From Prevotellaceae bacterium UBA2852 (GTDB lineage Bacteria > Bacteroidota > Bacteroidia > Bacteroidales > Bacteroidaceae), in assembly GCA_002350855.1 (NCBI GenBank), contig DEFM01000002.1, positions 63,516 to 127,515 on the forward strand: a stretch of 64,000 bases of DNA, given 5' to 3'. Position numbers and translations under genes: made by a program. The notes below the pieces were generated by a model, which saw only the letters and a list, made by a program, of their open reading frames with translations, was not told the origin of the DNA and searched no databases. Positions 51,806-61,144 of the stretch are shown one piece after another; within the stretch, counting starts at the first letter, position 1; the number at the start of each line of letters is the position of its first letter.

Positions 51806-51813
51806 TAAATTTG
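51806..51813 (+). promoter_or_regulatory. Promoter -7 box of the Bat operon
   Basis: TAAATTTG, 37 bases before the MoxR ATG. No clear -33 box. The AT-rich stretch 51615-51805 shows no gene or structure I recognise. Confidence 0.6.
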
Positions 51814-51850
51814 CAGTCAAATTGAACTAAACAAAAACAAGTACTTATAA

Positions 51851-52846
51851 ATGACAAACGCAATTGACATTAAGGCACTGAACGAGCGAATAGAGCAACA
51901 CAGTGTTATGGTGACAAACCTGATGACAGGCATGGACCAATACATTATCGGCCAGCGTCATTTGGTAGAATCATTGATCATAGGCCTCCTGAGCGACGGA
52001 CACGTTTTGCTCGAAGGTGTACCAGGTCTAGCAAAGACTAAGGCAATCAGAACACTCGCAGGTCTGATTGAAGGAAAATTCAGTCGTATACAGTTTACCC
52101 CAGACTTGCTTCCTGCTGACGTGGTCGGCACCATGATATACAATCAGCGTGAGGGAAAGTTTGAATCCAAGCGTGGTCCAATCTTTGCCAATTTCGTCCT
52201 TGCAGATGAAATCAACCGTGCTCCGGCAAAGGTTCAAAGTGCACTTCTCGAAGCCATGCAGGAGCGTCAGGTAACTCTCTCCAATGAGACTTACAAACTT
52301 CCCCACCCCTTCCTCGTACTTGCAACTCAGAACCCAATTGAGCAGGAAGGTACATATCCTCTGCCAGAAGCGCAGGTTGACCGTTTCATGCTCAAAGTCG
52401 TAGTTGACTACCCAGGAATTGAGGAAGAGAAGCACATCATCCGTCAGAACATCCAACCTGAAGAGCAGGAAGTCAAGCCTATCATGGGATTGAAAGACAT
52501 CGACGCTGCCCGCAACGTTGTAACAGGCATATACGTTGACGAGAAGATTGAGCAGTATATTGCAGACATCGTATTTGCAACCCGTTATCCCGACCGCTAC
52601 GGCCTGCGCGATATGGTTGGTCTTATTGCTTTCGGTGGTTCTCCACGTGCTTCAATCAACCTGGCTCTTGCATCACGTGCTTACGCATTCATCAAGCATC
52701 GCGGTTATGTTATCCCAGAAGACGTGAGAGCTGTAGCTGCGGATGTGCTCCGCCATCGCATCGGTCTTACTTATGAAGCAGAAGCAAGCAACGTGAGTCA
52801 GATGGAAATCATCAGCCGCATCATCAACAAGGTTGAAGTGCCTTGA
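51851..52846 (+). CDS. MoxR-family AAA+ ATPase
   Basis: Cytoplasmic chaperone-like AAA+ protein of 331 residues, usually coupled to DUF58 and VWA proteins in the Bat stress operon. Walker A is GVPGLAKT (near residue 56), Walker B is LADEINRAPAKVQ, sensor 1 is LATQNPIEQEGTYPLPEAQ. First gene of a plus-strand operon that runs to batD. Its TGA overlaps the TTG start of the next gene. Confidence 0.95.
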   Translation: MTNAIDIKALNERIEQHSVMVTNLMTGMDQYIIGQRHLVESLIIGLLSDGHVLLEGVPGLAKTKAIRTLAGLIEGKFSRIQFTPDLLPADVVGTMIYNQREGKFESKRGPIFANFVLADEINRAPAKVQSALLEAMQERQVTLSNETYKLPHPFLVLATQNPIEQEGTYPLPEAQVDRFMLKVVVDYPGIEEEKHIIRQNIQPEEQEVKPIMGLKDIDAARNVVTGIYVDEKIEQYIADIVFATRYPDRYGLRDMVGLIAFGGSPRASINLALASRAYAFIKHRGYVIPEDVRAVAADVLRHRIGLTYEAEASNVSQMEIISRIINKVEVP

Positions 52847-53742
52847 TTAACCCGAAACAATCACGACCACAATTGGAAACAGAAGAACTACTACAACAGG
52901 TTCGTCGCATCGAGATTAAGGCAAGAGGTCTTTCGAGCAACGTGTTCGCTGGTGAATACCACACAGCGTTCAAGGGGCGTGGTATGGCCTTTGCCGAAGT
53001 CCGCGAATATCAATACGGTGATGATGTGCGCGACATCGATTGGAATGTCACGGCACGCTTCGACCATCCCTATGTGAAGGTATTCGAAGAGGAGCGCGAA
53101 CTGACGGTAATGCTGATGATTGATGTCTCTGGAAGTTTGGATTTCGGAACCAGCGGAGAGACCAAGCGTCAGATGGCAACAGAAATTGCTGCCACTCTCG
53201 CCTTCTCAGCCATTGGTAACAACGACAAGGTTGGTGTCATATTCTTTTCCGATCGCATAGAGAAATTCATTCCTCCAAAGAAGGGACGCAAGCACATTCT
53301 GTTCATCATCCACGAACTGCTGAATTTCCAGCCACAGAGCTTTAATACGGACATTGGCATGGCTGTGGAGTTCATGACCAATGCCATAAAGAAACGCTGT
53401 ACCGTTTTTATCCTAAGCGACTTCTTCGACCCTAAGGACTTCAGCAACCAGCTGATGATAGGGAGCCGTCGTCACGACGTAGTGGCTCTGCAGATCTACG
53501 ACCAGCGCATGATGGACATGCCAAACGTCGGTCTGCTCAAGGTGAAGGATGCGGAAAGCGGCAAGGAAATGTATATCGACACTTCTTCCAAACGTTTGCG
53601 CCGTGCTCACCACGAATGGTGGCTGAAGCACAACAGCTGGCTGGTCGAAACTTTCGCTCGTGCCAGAATCGACTGTGCCCACTTGCGTACCGACGAAGAC
53701 TTCGTCAAGGGTCTTATTGGTTTGTTCAGAATGAGAAAATGA
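52843..53742 (+). CDS. DUF58 domain protein
   Basis: Protein of 299 residues with a VWA-like fold: FAEVREYQYGDDVRDIDWNVTAR is the DUF58 signature, and DVSGS (Asp94) matches the metal site of VWA domains. It lacks membrane segments, unlike many homologues with two N-terminal helices. The start is TTG at 52843, overlapping the MoxR stop by four bases (TTGA); the first in-frame ATG would cut into the conserved domain. It acts with MoxR in the Bat system. Confidence 0.92.
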   Translation: MINPKQSRPQLETEELLQQVRRIEIKARGLSSNVFAGEYHTAFKGRGMAFAEVREYQYGDDVRDIDWNVTARFDHPYVKVFEEERELTVMLMIDVSGSLDFGTSGETKRQMATEIAATLAFSAIGNNDKVGVIFFSDRIEKFIPPKKGRKHILFIIHELLNFQPQSFNTDIGMAVEFMTNAIKKRCTVFILSDFFDPKDFSNQLMIGSRRHDVVALQIYDQRMMDMPNVGLLKVKDAESGKEMYIDTSSKRLRRAHHEWWLKHNSWLVETFARARIDCAHLRTDEDFVKGLIGLFRMRK

Positions 53743-53752
53743 ATTATTGAAA

Positions 53753-54871
53753 ATGACAAGATATATTAGAAATAGGTTTTTGCTATTGCTGACAATCTTC
53801 ATGTCTTCAGTATGCTGCATCAATGCCCAGGTTACCGTTGACGCAAAAATCAGCAACACACAAATTCTTATTGGTGAGCCTACGGAAATAACCGTGGAGG
53901 TAAGCACAGGCAGGAAGTCCAAAGTGGAAATTCCTGTTTACGACTCTCTGGCGATGATTGTGCCAGGAGTGGAAGTACAGCGCACCAGCGACATCGACAC
54001 AGACCTCATCAACAATGGTGAGAGAATGGTGTTGCGTCGTTCCTACTCTGTTACATCATTCGATTCAGCTCTCTATTACATTCCCCCTGTCGAAGTTATT
54101 GTAGACAACAAGCACTATACTTCAGGTAAGAATCTCGCCCTTAAAGTGCTTACTGTTGACATCGACACCACCAAAGTCAATGAAATTGCTCCAAACAAGG
54201 ACATGATGACTCTACCGTATGAAAAGGATGAATGGTCAGTTCCATATATCCTTGTCTTCGTCATTATGTTCGCAGCTTTGGTCATACTATACATTATTAT
54301 TCGTCTCAAGGACAATAAGCCTATCATTCGCCGCATAAAGGTCAAGCCTCGCCTTGCTCCTCACAAACAGGCTATGCAGGAAATCGAGAAAATCAAGAGT
54401 GCGCGCGACTGGAGGGAAATTGAGAACTGGGACGAACAGCATCGTCAGGCGGCAACCAAGGAATACTACACATGGCTTACCGACACTCTGCGTAATTATA
54501 TCAAGGAACGTTACAACTTCAACGCCATGGAGATGACATCCGACGAAATCATCTATCACCTCAAGGCTGTCAACGACGAGCAGATGATTAAGGATGTGCA
54601 GTCTATCCTTGCGACAGCCGACCTTGTGAAATTCGCAAAATACAGCACCGTAGTCAACGAGAATGACCGCAACCTGCTCTACGCTATAGAATACATCAAT
54701 CAAACAAAACAGGAAGAGGTAGAGAACAACAAGCCCGAGGAAGTAATCATAGTCGAGAAAGGCTCACCTGAGAATCGCACCATCATGTATATCACAGTTG
54801 GAGTGCTCTCTGTTGCCACCCTTTGCGCACTTGGCTACACCATTTACAGACTCTACCTCCTTTGGCTCTAA
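53753..54871 (+). CDS. BatD-like membrane protein of the Bat operon
   Basis: Membrane-anchored protein of 372 residues. Signal peptide (to about residue 28), a beta-rich extracytoplasmic domain (VTVDAKISNTQILIGEPTEI, BatD-like), one transmembrane helix (about 163-185), a cytoplasmic helical part with a DUF4381-like pattern, and a second helix near the C-terminus (about 345-370). The ATG at 53753 is used; a TTG two codons upstream is possible. Probably a smaller paralogue of the BatD encoded downstream. Confidence 0.8.
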   Translation: MTRYIRNRFLLLLTIFMSSVCCINAQVTVDAKISNTQILIGEPTEITVEVSTGRKSKVEIPVYDSLAMIVPGVEVQRTSDIDTDLINNGERMVLRRSYSVTSFDSALYYIPPVEVIVDNKHYTSGKNLALKVLTVDIDTTKVNEIAPNKDMMTLPYEKDEWSVPYILVFVIMFAALVILYIIIRLKDNKPIIRRIKVKPRLAPHKQAMQEIEKIKSARDWREIENWDEQHRQAATKEYYTWLTDTLRNYIKERYNFNAMEMTSDEIIYHLKAVNDEQMIKDVQSILATADLVKFAKYSTVVNENDRNLLYAIEYINQTKQEEVENNKPEEVIIVEKGSPENRTIMYITVGVLSVATLCALGYTIYRLYLLWL

Positions 54872-54889
54872 CCTTCAAACAATCAACGG

Positions 54890-55879
54890 ATGGAATTCAA
54901 GAACCCATATATGCTACTGCTTCTGACGCTGCTCATACCATACATCGTGTGGTATGTGCTGCATCACAAACACAGCCATGCATCCCTACTCCTTCCTGAG
55001 ACAGAGAAATACATCTACGTACGTCGTTCCTTCAGGTCATTACTGATTCCAGTTCCCAACATTCTGCGAATCATCATTTTTGCGTTGGTAGTGATTATCA
55101 TCGCCCGCCCGCAGAAGAAACACTCCTGGAACGACACAGACATAGAAGGTATTGACATCATGCTGGCGGTAGACGTGTCAACCAGTATGCTCACCCAGGA
55201 CTTTAAGCCCAACCGCGTGGAAGCCTTGAAGAATATCGCAAGCCGATTCATCGACAAACGTCCGAACGACAACATAGGACTCACCTTCTTCGCAGCAGAG
55301 GCATTCACTCTTTGCCCGCTCACAACAGACCATGCCGTACTCATGAATCTTTACCAGAGTGCTGACAACCAAATGGCAGCCAAGGGCATGATAGCCGACG
55401 GTACAGCAATTGGCGACGGCATCATGAACTCGCTCCTGCGTCTTCGTGAGAGCAAGGCAAAGTCAAAAGTCATCATCCTGCTTACCGACGGTGTGAACAA
55501 CTCCGGAACAATCGCTCCGCTCACAGCATGTGAGATTGCCAAGAAGCAGAATGTAAGAATCTACACCATCGGTATCGGTCGCAACGGTATGGCGCCATTC
55601 CCTCTTCCCACTGGCGGAACGGCTATGGTTCCTGTAGAGATTGACGAAACAACCATGCGTAAGATTTCTGCAGAGACTGGAGGAAAGTACTTCCGTGCCC
55701 AGGAGAATCAGGAACTTGCCGAGATTTACGACGAAATAGACAAGATGGAACGTACGAAGCTCAATGTAAGACAAATCAGTAAACGTGATGAATTCTTCGA
55801 GCCTTTTGCAATTGCCGCACTTGCCATCTTCCTCTTGGAAATCCTAATGCGTATGTTCGTCTTACGACGCATACCATAA
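54890..55879 (+). CDS. batA: Aerotolerance protein BatA (VWA domain)
   Basis: Inner-membrane VWA protein of 329 residues. Two N-terminal hydrophobic helices (about 5-20 and 55-75), VWA domain with the MIDAS motif DVSTS (Asp95) and the distal TDGVN, and a C-terminal helix. Bat genes of Bacteroides fragilis support oxygen tolerance. It lies between the BatD-like gene and batB, 18 bases from each. Confidence 0.92.
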   Translation: MEFKNPYMLLLLTLLIPYIVWYVLHHKHSHASLLLPETEKYIYVRRSFRSLLIPVPNILRIIIFALVVIIIARPQKKHSWNDTDIEGIDIMLAVDVSTSMLTQDFKPNRVEALKNIASRFIDKRPNDNIGLTFFAAEAFTLCPLTTDHAVLMNLYQSADNQMAAKGMIADGTAIGDGIMNSLLRLRESKAKSKVIILLTDGVNNSGTIAPLTACEIAKKQNVRIYTIGIGRNGMAPFPLPTGGTAMVPVEIDETTMRKISAETGGKYFRAQENQELAEIYDEIDKMERTKLNVRQISKRDEFFEPFAIAALAIFLLEILMRMFVLRRIP

Positions 55880-55897
55880 TTATAATATACAGATTCA

Positions 55898-56917
55898 ATG
55901 TTTAGATTTGCACATCCATTATTTCTATATATAATGCTGATTATTCCAGTACTCATTTTGGTGTATTGGTATATTTGCAGACTTCAGAAGAAGCGCATCA
56001 AGATGATTGGTGATCCTCAGCTGATAGCTCACCTCATGCCAGAAGTGTCGTATAAGCGGAAACATCTAAAATTCGGGCTTATGATGCTGATTCTGGCTCT
56101 GCTCACTTTGCTCATAGCACGTCCGCAGACAAGCCAGCCTTCTTCTCAGGAAATTACACATAAAGGTATAGAGGCAATAATTGCCGTTGACGTTTCCAAT
56201 TCCATGTTGTGTCAGGACATCTCCCCGAGCCGTCTGACCAAGTCCAAGATGCTGGTCAGCAAACTTACCGAGAAACTGGACAACGACAAAGTCGGACTTA
56301 TCGCATTTGCAGGAACTGCGATAACAATCCTTCCTCTGACTGTAGACGGAGTTTCGGCAAAGATGTATCTTGACCAACTCGGCACATCCACCATTTCCAC
56401 CCAAGGCACAAACCTCGCAGAAGCGATATTATGTGCGGGACGCAGTTTCTCCAAAAACGAGAATGTAGGTAAGGCTCTGATTCTCATAACCGATGCCGAA
56501 GACCATGAACAGGGTGCTATAGAGGCAGCCAAGCAATTGGCGGAATCAGGCATACGCATCTTCGTTCTCTCTGTGGGAACGGCAGAAGGCGGACCTATAC
56601 CGTTGGGCAACGGCGAGTTCAAGAAGGATTCCGAGGGCAAGGTGGTAATTACCCATCTCAACGAGAAGGTTGGTCAGGAAATCGCCATGGCTGCCAACGG
56701 AGTATATATCCACGTCACATCTTCAGACCAGGCACAGAACAAACTTTTGGCAGAAATCAACAAGATGCAAAGCGAGGAATATACTTCTGAGATATTTGCA
56801 GAACACGAGGAACTGTTCATGGCCGTTGCCATAGTGTTGCTTATCTGCATAATACTTGAGACATGCATCATGAGCAAGAAGAATCCTCTGCTAAAGAACT
56901 TCAAGGTGTTCAAATAA
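55898..56917 (+). CDS. batB: Aerotolerance protein BatB (VWA domain)
   Basis: Paralogue of batA, 339 residues. N-terminal helices (about 5-22 and 55-72), MIDAS motif DVSNS (Asp98) with the threonine of GTNLAEA and TDAEDHEQG, and a C-terminal helix (about 305-325). A complete second VWA protein, as in the canonical Bat operon. Confidence 0.92.
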   Translation: MFRFAHPLFLYIMLIIPVLILVYWYICRLQKKRIKMIGDPQLIAHLMPEVSYKRKHLKFGLMMLILALLTLLIARPQTSQPSSQEITHKGIEAIIAVDVSNSMLCQDISPSRLTKSKMLVSKLTEKLDNDKVGLIAFAGTAITILPLTVDGVSAKMYLDQLGTSTISTQGTNLAEAILCAGRSFSKNENVGKALILITDAEDHEQGAIEAAKQLAESGIRIFVLSVGTAEGGPIPLGNGEFKKDSEGKVVITHLNEKVGQEIAMAANGVYIHVTSSDQAQNKLLAEINKMQSEEYTSEIFAEHEELFMAVAIVLLICIILETCIMSKKNPLLKNFKVFK

Positions 56918-56945
56918 ATAACCAACCATCAACAAATCTTCAGTT

Positions 56946-57803
56946 TTGAAACGACTCATCATACTATACATAGCGGCATTTTGCACCATGAGTACATTTG
57001 CCCAGAAAACCTATCGCGACCACATCCGCATGGGTAACTACTTCTTCCGTCAGCTCAACACCAACGAGGCGGAAGTCAACTACCAACGCTCTGTCAATTC
57101 CGAGTTGTCTGTTGAGGGACTCTACAACCTGGCTAACATTCAACGGCTGATGGGAAACGACTCAACAGCATTGGAGAACTACAAGAAAGCATTGGATCTG
57201 TCGGGCAACAATAAAAAGAAAAGTGCAACCATACTCCACAACATAGGAAACCTGTACTACACCCAAGGAGTTGGTGCCATGAAGAGCCGACCGGAACTCA
57301 CAAACGCATTCCTCACCAAGGCTATCGAGGCGTACAAGAGTGCGTTGCGCTACAACCCTGCAGACAACGAAACACGCTACAATCTGGCCAAGGCTCAGTA
57401 TCTGTTGAAGAAGAACCAGCAGAACCAGAACCAAGACCAGAAACAAAACCAAAACGAAAACCAAAAACAGGAAGACAAGAAGGACAAGAAAGACCAGCAG
57501 AAGCCTGAGGATCAGAAAGACGAGAAGAAAGATAACCAGGACAACCAGCAGGACAAGAAAGACCCGGAGAAGAAAGACCAGAAGAATCAGGACGAGAACC
57601 AGAATCAAAATCAGGATAAGAAGGAAAACCAGAACAACTCCCAGAACGGACAGTCTAACCCTCAGAACGGACAGAAGAAGAATGAGATGGACGACAAAAC
57701 TGCCGAGCAGTTGCTCAATGCCGCCCTTCAGGACGAGAAAAAGATACAACGTCGTCTTAACCAGCGCACAGCACCTATGCGTCGACTGGAGAAAGACTGG
57801 TAA
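56946..57803 (+). CDS. batC: BatC, TPR protein with a Gln/Asn/Lys-rich tail
   Basis: Exported protein of 285 residues. Signal peptide (MKRLIILYIAAFCTMSTFA), TPR repeats (about residues 25-155, GLYNLANIQRLMGNDS and ETRYNLAKAQYLLKK), then a low-complexity Gln/Asn/Lys/Asp tail (about 157-250), and a helical end with the conserved QLLNAALQDEKK. The start is TTG: no ATG in frame precedes the signal peptide. The stop is directly followed by the batD gene. Confidence 0.85.
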   Translation: MKRLIILYIAAFCTMSTFAQKTYRDHIRMGNYFFRQLNTNEAEVNYQRSVNSELSVEGLYNLANIQRLMGNDSTALENYKKALDLSGNNKKKSATILHNIGNLYYTQGVGAMKSRPELTNAFLTKAIEAYKSALRYNPADNETRYNLAKAQYLLKKNQQNQNQDQKQNQNENQKQEDKKDKKDQQKPEDQKDEKKDNQDNQQDKKDPEKKDQKNQDENQNQNQDKKENQNNSQNGQSNPQNGQKKNEMDDKTAEQLLNAALQDEKKIQRRLNQRTAPMRRLEKDW

Positions 57804-57821
57804 ATGTGCAAAATCATCAGT

Positions 57822-60449
57822 ATGAAACATTACGCTATAACACTCCTACTCTTTATCACATCAGCCGTTTGCGCCATTGCAGCAAATGTCGATATCATCG
57901 TCGATGCACCTTCCACGGTGGAAGTCGATGAGCAGTTCAGAGTAAGATTTACCATCAACTCAAGTGAAGTAGCAAACTTCGGAGCACCCAGCTTCAAGGG
58001 ATTCGAAGTTATCTACGGACCTGCGAAGTCAAGCCAGAGCAGTTATCAGATTATCAATGGCAAGACGAGTCAGAGCAGCTCCATCACATTCACCTATATC
58101 CTTCGCGCGGTCTCAACCGGCACATTCACCATTGAGCCTGCATCCATTCAGTACAACGGACAGAGCATCAAGTCGCAGCCTCGTAAGATTAAGGTTGTGA
58201 AAGGCAGAAACGGAGGCGGTTCGCAACCAAACTCCCAAGGCTCACATCGTCAGCAGAACGAGGTTCACGAAAACACATCTACCAACATAGGTCCGAACGA
58301 CCTCTTCATCACGGCTACGGCAAACCGCACCACCGTCTATGAACAGGAAGCCATTCTTGTGACTTACAAGATCTACACTCTCGTCAACCTGATTCAGCTC
58401 GACAATCAGATGCCTACGCTCGACGGTTTCCAGATTCAGGAGATGGATCTGCCGAATAACAAGCAGTTCTCAGTTGAGTCGTACAAAGGACACAACTATC
58501 GCACAGTTGTTTGGAACCAGTATGTTCTCTTCCCGCAAAAATCAGGCAATCTGACCATTCCAGCCATCACCTACGAAGGAGTTGTGGCACAGCCCAATCG
58601 CAACATAGACCCAATCGATGCCTATTTCAACGGAATGAGTAGCATGATTGAGATAAAGAAGAAGATAATCGCTCCGGCTGTCAAAATCAACGTACTTCCT
58701 CTCCCAGCCAAACCAGCAGAATATACTGGTGGTGTGGGTAATTTCACCATTCAGTCTAACCTCACTCCCGAAACGGTTAAAGCCAACGAAGCCATCACTC
58801 TTCGACTGACCGTTGAAGGTCAGGGCAACCTCAAGCTTCTCGAAAGCCCAAAGGTGAACTTCCCTGCCGACTTTGAGGTTTACGACCCGAAGGTTATTGA
58901 CAATTTCAATATCAGCACCGGAGGATACAAAGGCACGAAGGTGTTCGAATATACCGTGGTTCCACGTCACAAGGGCAAATACACCATTCCGGCAGTCAAA
59001 TTCTGCTACTTCGACACCAACTCCCATTCCTACAAGACCCTGACCACTCAGCCCTATACCGTCAACGTGGAAAGAAGCCGTAACGGAGGCTCAGGCACAG
59101 TCAACGATTTCACCTCAAGTCAGGATGTGGAAGAACTGAACCACGACATCCGATACATCAAGACCAAGAACATCTCGTTTGCCGACACAGACAACGACTC
59201 GTTGTTCGGTAGCCTTGAGGCAATCGTTTATGGCGGTTCACTTCTCCTCTTCCTTATTATATATATAATATGTGTAAAGCAGGTAAACACAATAGTTGAC
59301 ATTGCCGACAGGAAGCAGAAGAAAGCCAACAAGGTGGCAAAGACCAAGCTCAATCGTGCGGCACAACTGCTCAAGCTACATCAGGCCAACGAGTTCTACG
59401 ACGAAGTTCTCAAGGCTCTCTACGGCTATACCACCGACAAACTACGTCTGCCTCGTGAGCACCTCAACAAGGACAACGTGGAAGGCGAACTTAACCGTCT
59501 CGGAGTTCCGACAGACATCATCAGTCAGTTCCTTAACGTACTGAGCGACTGCGAGTTTGCGCGTTATGCTCCAGGCAATCCAAATGAGAACATGGAGACA
59601 ATCTACAATCATGCCATTTCACTCATCACACAGATAGAGAACAACATCAAGCCGAAGTCGGAGAAGTCAGCCGATTCTGCATCACGTGTCCTCGGCGTAA
59701 TCGTTGCCCTGCTTCTGCTGACGCCGCTTCAGGCTTCAGCCGAGAACGACAAATGGGACGATGCCATCACTCTTGCAGACTCGCTCTATGCAGAGGAAGA
59801 CTTTGCCGAGGCGGCAGATCTGTACCTGGCTGTCATCACGAACAAGGGCAAGTCTGCGGAACTGCTCTACAATCTCGCCAACTGCTACTATAAGCAGGAC
59901 AGCATAGCATGGGCTATCATCAACTACGAACGTGCCCTACGCCTGGCACCTGGCGACGACGACATCAAGACAAACCTCGCTTTCGTCCGCACCCATACAA
60001 TTGACAAGATTGCGCCAACTGCACAGACATTCCTCAAGGACAAGCTGCATGGCATAGCCAGCATCTTCAGCGCAGGGACGTGGAAGATTATAGGTATGGT
60101 GGCATTCGTACTCATGCTCGCAGGTTTTATGGTTTACCGATTCACAGAACCTCTGAAGCTTCGCAAGACAGGATTCTACGGAGCTGCAGCCTTGCTCATC
60201 ATAACCATCGTTGCCAATCTTTGTGCATACCTTCTGCTTCATGAGCAGCAACGTACCGATGTAGCTATTATAACAGCCCCGTCGGCCACCATTCTCAGTT
60301 CACCTTCAGAAAGCAGCACTCAGCTGTTTGTGGTTCACGAAGGTACTCGGATTGAGATTCTCGACAGCACAGAGGACGGCTGGAACGAGGTGAAATACGA
60401 TGACGGCAAACAGGGCTGGGTACAAAACGAAGTATTTGAAGTAATATAG
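57822..60449 (+). CDS. batD: BatD-BatE fusion protein
   Basis: One polypeptide of 875 residues joining two usually separate Bat proteins. BatD part: signal peptide (MKHYAITLLLFITSAVCA), Ig-like beta domains (about 20-460), a transmembrane helix (about 467-487) and a cytoplasmic helical domain. A second signal-peptide-like stretch (LGVIVALLLLTPLQASAEN, near residue 625) starts the BatE part: TPR repeats (about 640-720), two helices (near 745 and 780) and a C-terminal SH3 domain with GWNEVKYDDGKQGWV. The ATG at 57822 is preferred to the one at 57804 because it gives a clean signal peptide. Confidence 0.85.
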   Translation: MKHYAITLLLFITSAVCAIAANVDIIVDAPSTVEVDEQFRVRFTINSSEVANFGAPSFKGFEVIYGPAKSSQSSYQIINGKTSQSSSITFTYILRAVSTGTFTIEPASIQYNGQSIKSQPRKIKVVKGRNGGGSQPNSQGSHRQQNEVHENTSTNIGPNDLFITATANRTTVYEQEAILVTYKIYTLVNLIQLDNQMPTLDGFQIQEMDLPNNKQFSVESYKGHNYRTVVWNQYVLFPQKSGNLTIPAITYEGVVAQPNRNIDPIDAYFNGMSSMIEIKKKIIAPAVKINVLPLPAKPAEYTGGVGNFTIQSNLTPETVKANEAITLRLTVEGQGNLKLLESPKVNFPADFEVYDPKVIDNFNISTGGYKGTKVFEYTVVPRHKGKYTIPAVKFCYFDTNSHSYKTLTTQPYTVNVERSRNGGSGTVNDFTSSQDVEELNHDIRYIKTKNISFADTDNDSLFGSLEAIVYGGSLLLFLIIYIICVKQVNTIVDIADRKQKKANKVAKTKLNRAAQLLKLHQANEFYDEVLKALYGYTTDKLRLPREHLNKDNVEGELNRLGVPTDIISQFLNVLSDCEFARYAPGNPNENMETIYNHAISLITQIENNIKPKSEKSADSASRVLGVIVALLLLTPLQASAENDKWDDAITLADSLYAEEDFAEAADLYLAVITNKGKSAELLYNLANCYYKQDSIAWAIINYERALRLAPGDDDIKTNLAFVRTHTIDKIAPTAQTFLKDKLHGIASIFSAGTWKIIGMVAFVLMLAGFMVYRFTEPLKLRKTGFYGAAALLIITIVANLCAYLLLHEQQRTDVAIITAPSATILSSPSESSTQLFVVHEGTRIEILDSTEDGWNEVKYDDGKQGWVQNEVFEVI

Positions 60450-60454
60450 TTGAT

Positions 60455-61144
60455 ATGGAAGAGATACTGGCTTTCGACCAACAAGCAACTCTGGCTCTCA
60501 ACGGCAGCGAATCGCTGTTCTGGGACAATCTGATGACAACTGTCACCAGTACCTGGTCGTGGACAGCACTCATCCTCATGCTCTTCTACGTTATCTTCAA
60601 GAACAACGCACCTAAGCAATCGCTTTACATCATCCTCTGCATCGCTCTTATGATATTCGTAACCGACCGCATCTGCTCAGGATATGTAAAACCCACCATC
60701 GCACGCTGGCGTCCTACGCAAGACCCAACAATCATGTATCTTGTCGATACCGTCAACGGCTATCGTGGCGGTCGCTTCGGATTCTTCTCAGGACATGCCA
60801 GCAACACCTTCTGTGTGGCAACCATGCTTGCCTTGCTCTTCCGCGACTGGCGCATGAGCATCGCACTCTTCTTCTGGTGCACGACTACAACCTTCACACG
60901 TCTGTATCTGGGTGTTCACTATCTGGGTGACGTGACCGTAGGAGCCATCGTAGGCATAATCATGGGTACGCTCTTCTACTTCATCTATGCCTTCATTCGC
61001 CAACGTACCAGCAAAGTCAATTCCACCATATCGGAACAATATACCTCCTCAGGGTATCTCAGGTCCGACATCAACAACTTCCTACTCTTAATCGTAGCCA
61101 ACTACATAGTACTAATCATCATAGCAACAGCTAAAGGAATATGA
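60455..61144 (+). CDS. PAP2-family membrane phosphatase
   Basis: Integral membrane phosphatase of 229 residues with five to six helices. The three PAP2 motifs are KPTIARWRP, FSGHASN (in place of PSGH) and TRLYLGVHYLGDV. Acts on a lipid phosphate or pyrophosphate such as undecaprenyl diphosphate or phosphatidic acid; which one is unclear. It starts five bases after the batD stop and overlaps ispE by four. Confidence 0.9.
   Translation: MEEILAFDQQATLALNGSESLFWDNLMTTVTSTWSWTALILMLFYVIFKNNAPKQSLYIILCIALMIFVTDRICSGYVKPTIARWRPTQDPTIMYLVDTVNGYRGGRFGFFSGHASNTFCVATMLALLFRDWRMSIALFFWCTTTTFTRLYLGVHYLGDVTVGAIVGIIMGTLFYFIYAFIRQRTSKVNSTISEQYTSSGYLRSDINNFLLLIVANYIVLIIIATAKGI

Noticed and set aside
57162..57830. 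Minus-strand ORF with leucine/valine-rich runs over batC
   Set aside because: It is the complement of the Gln/Asn/Lys-rich tail of batC and mimics a membrane protein by composition only.
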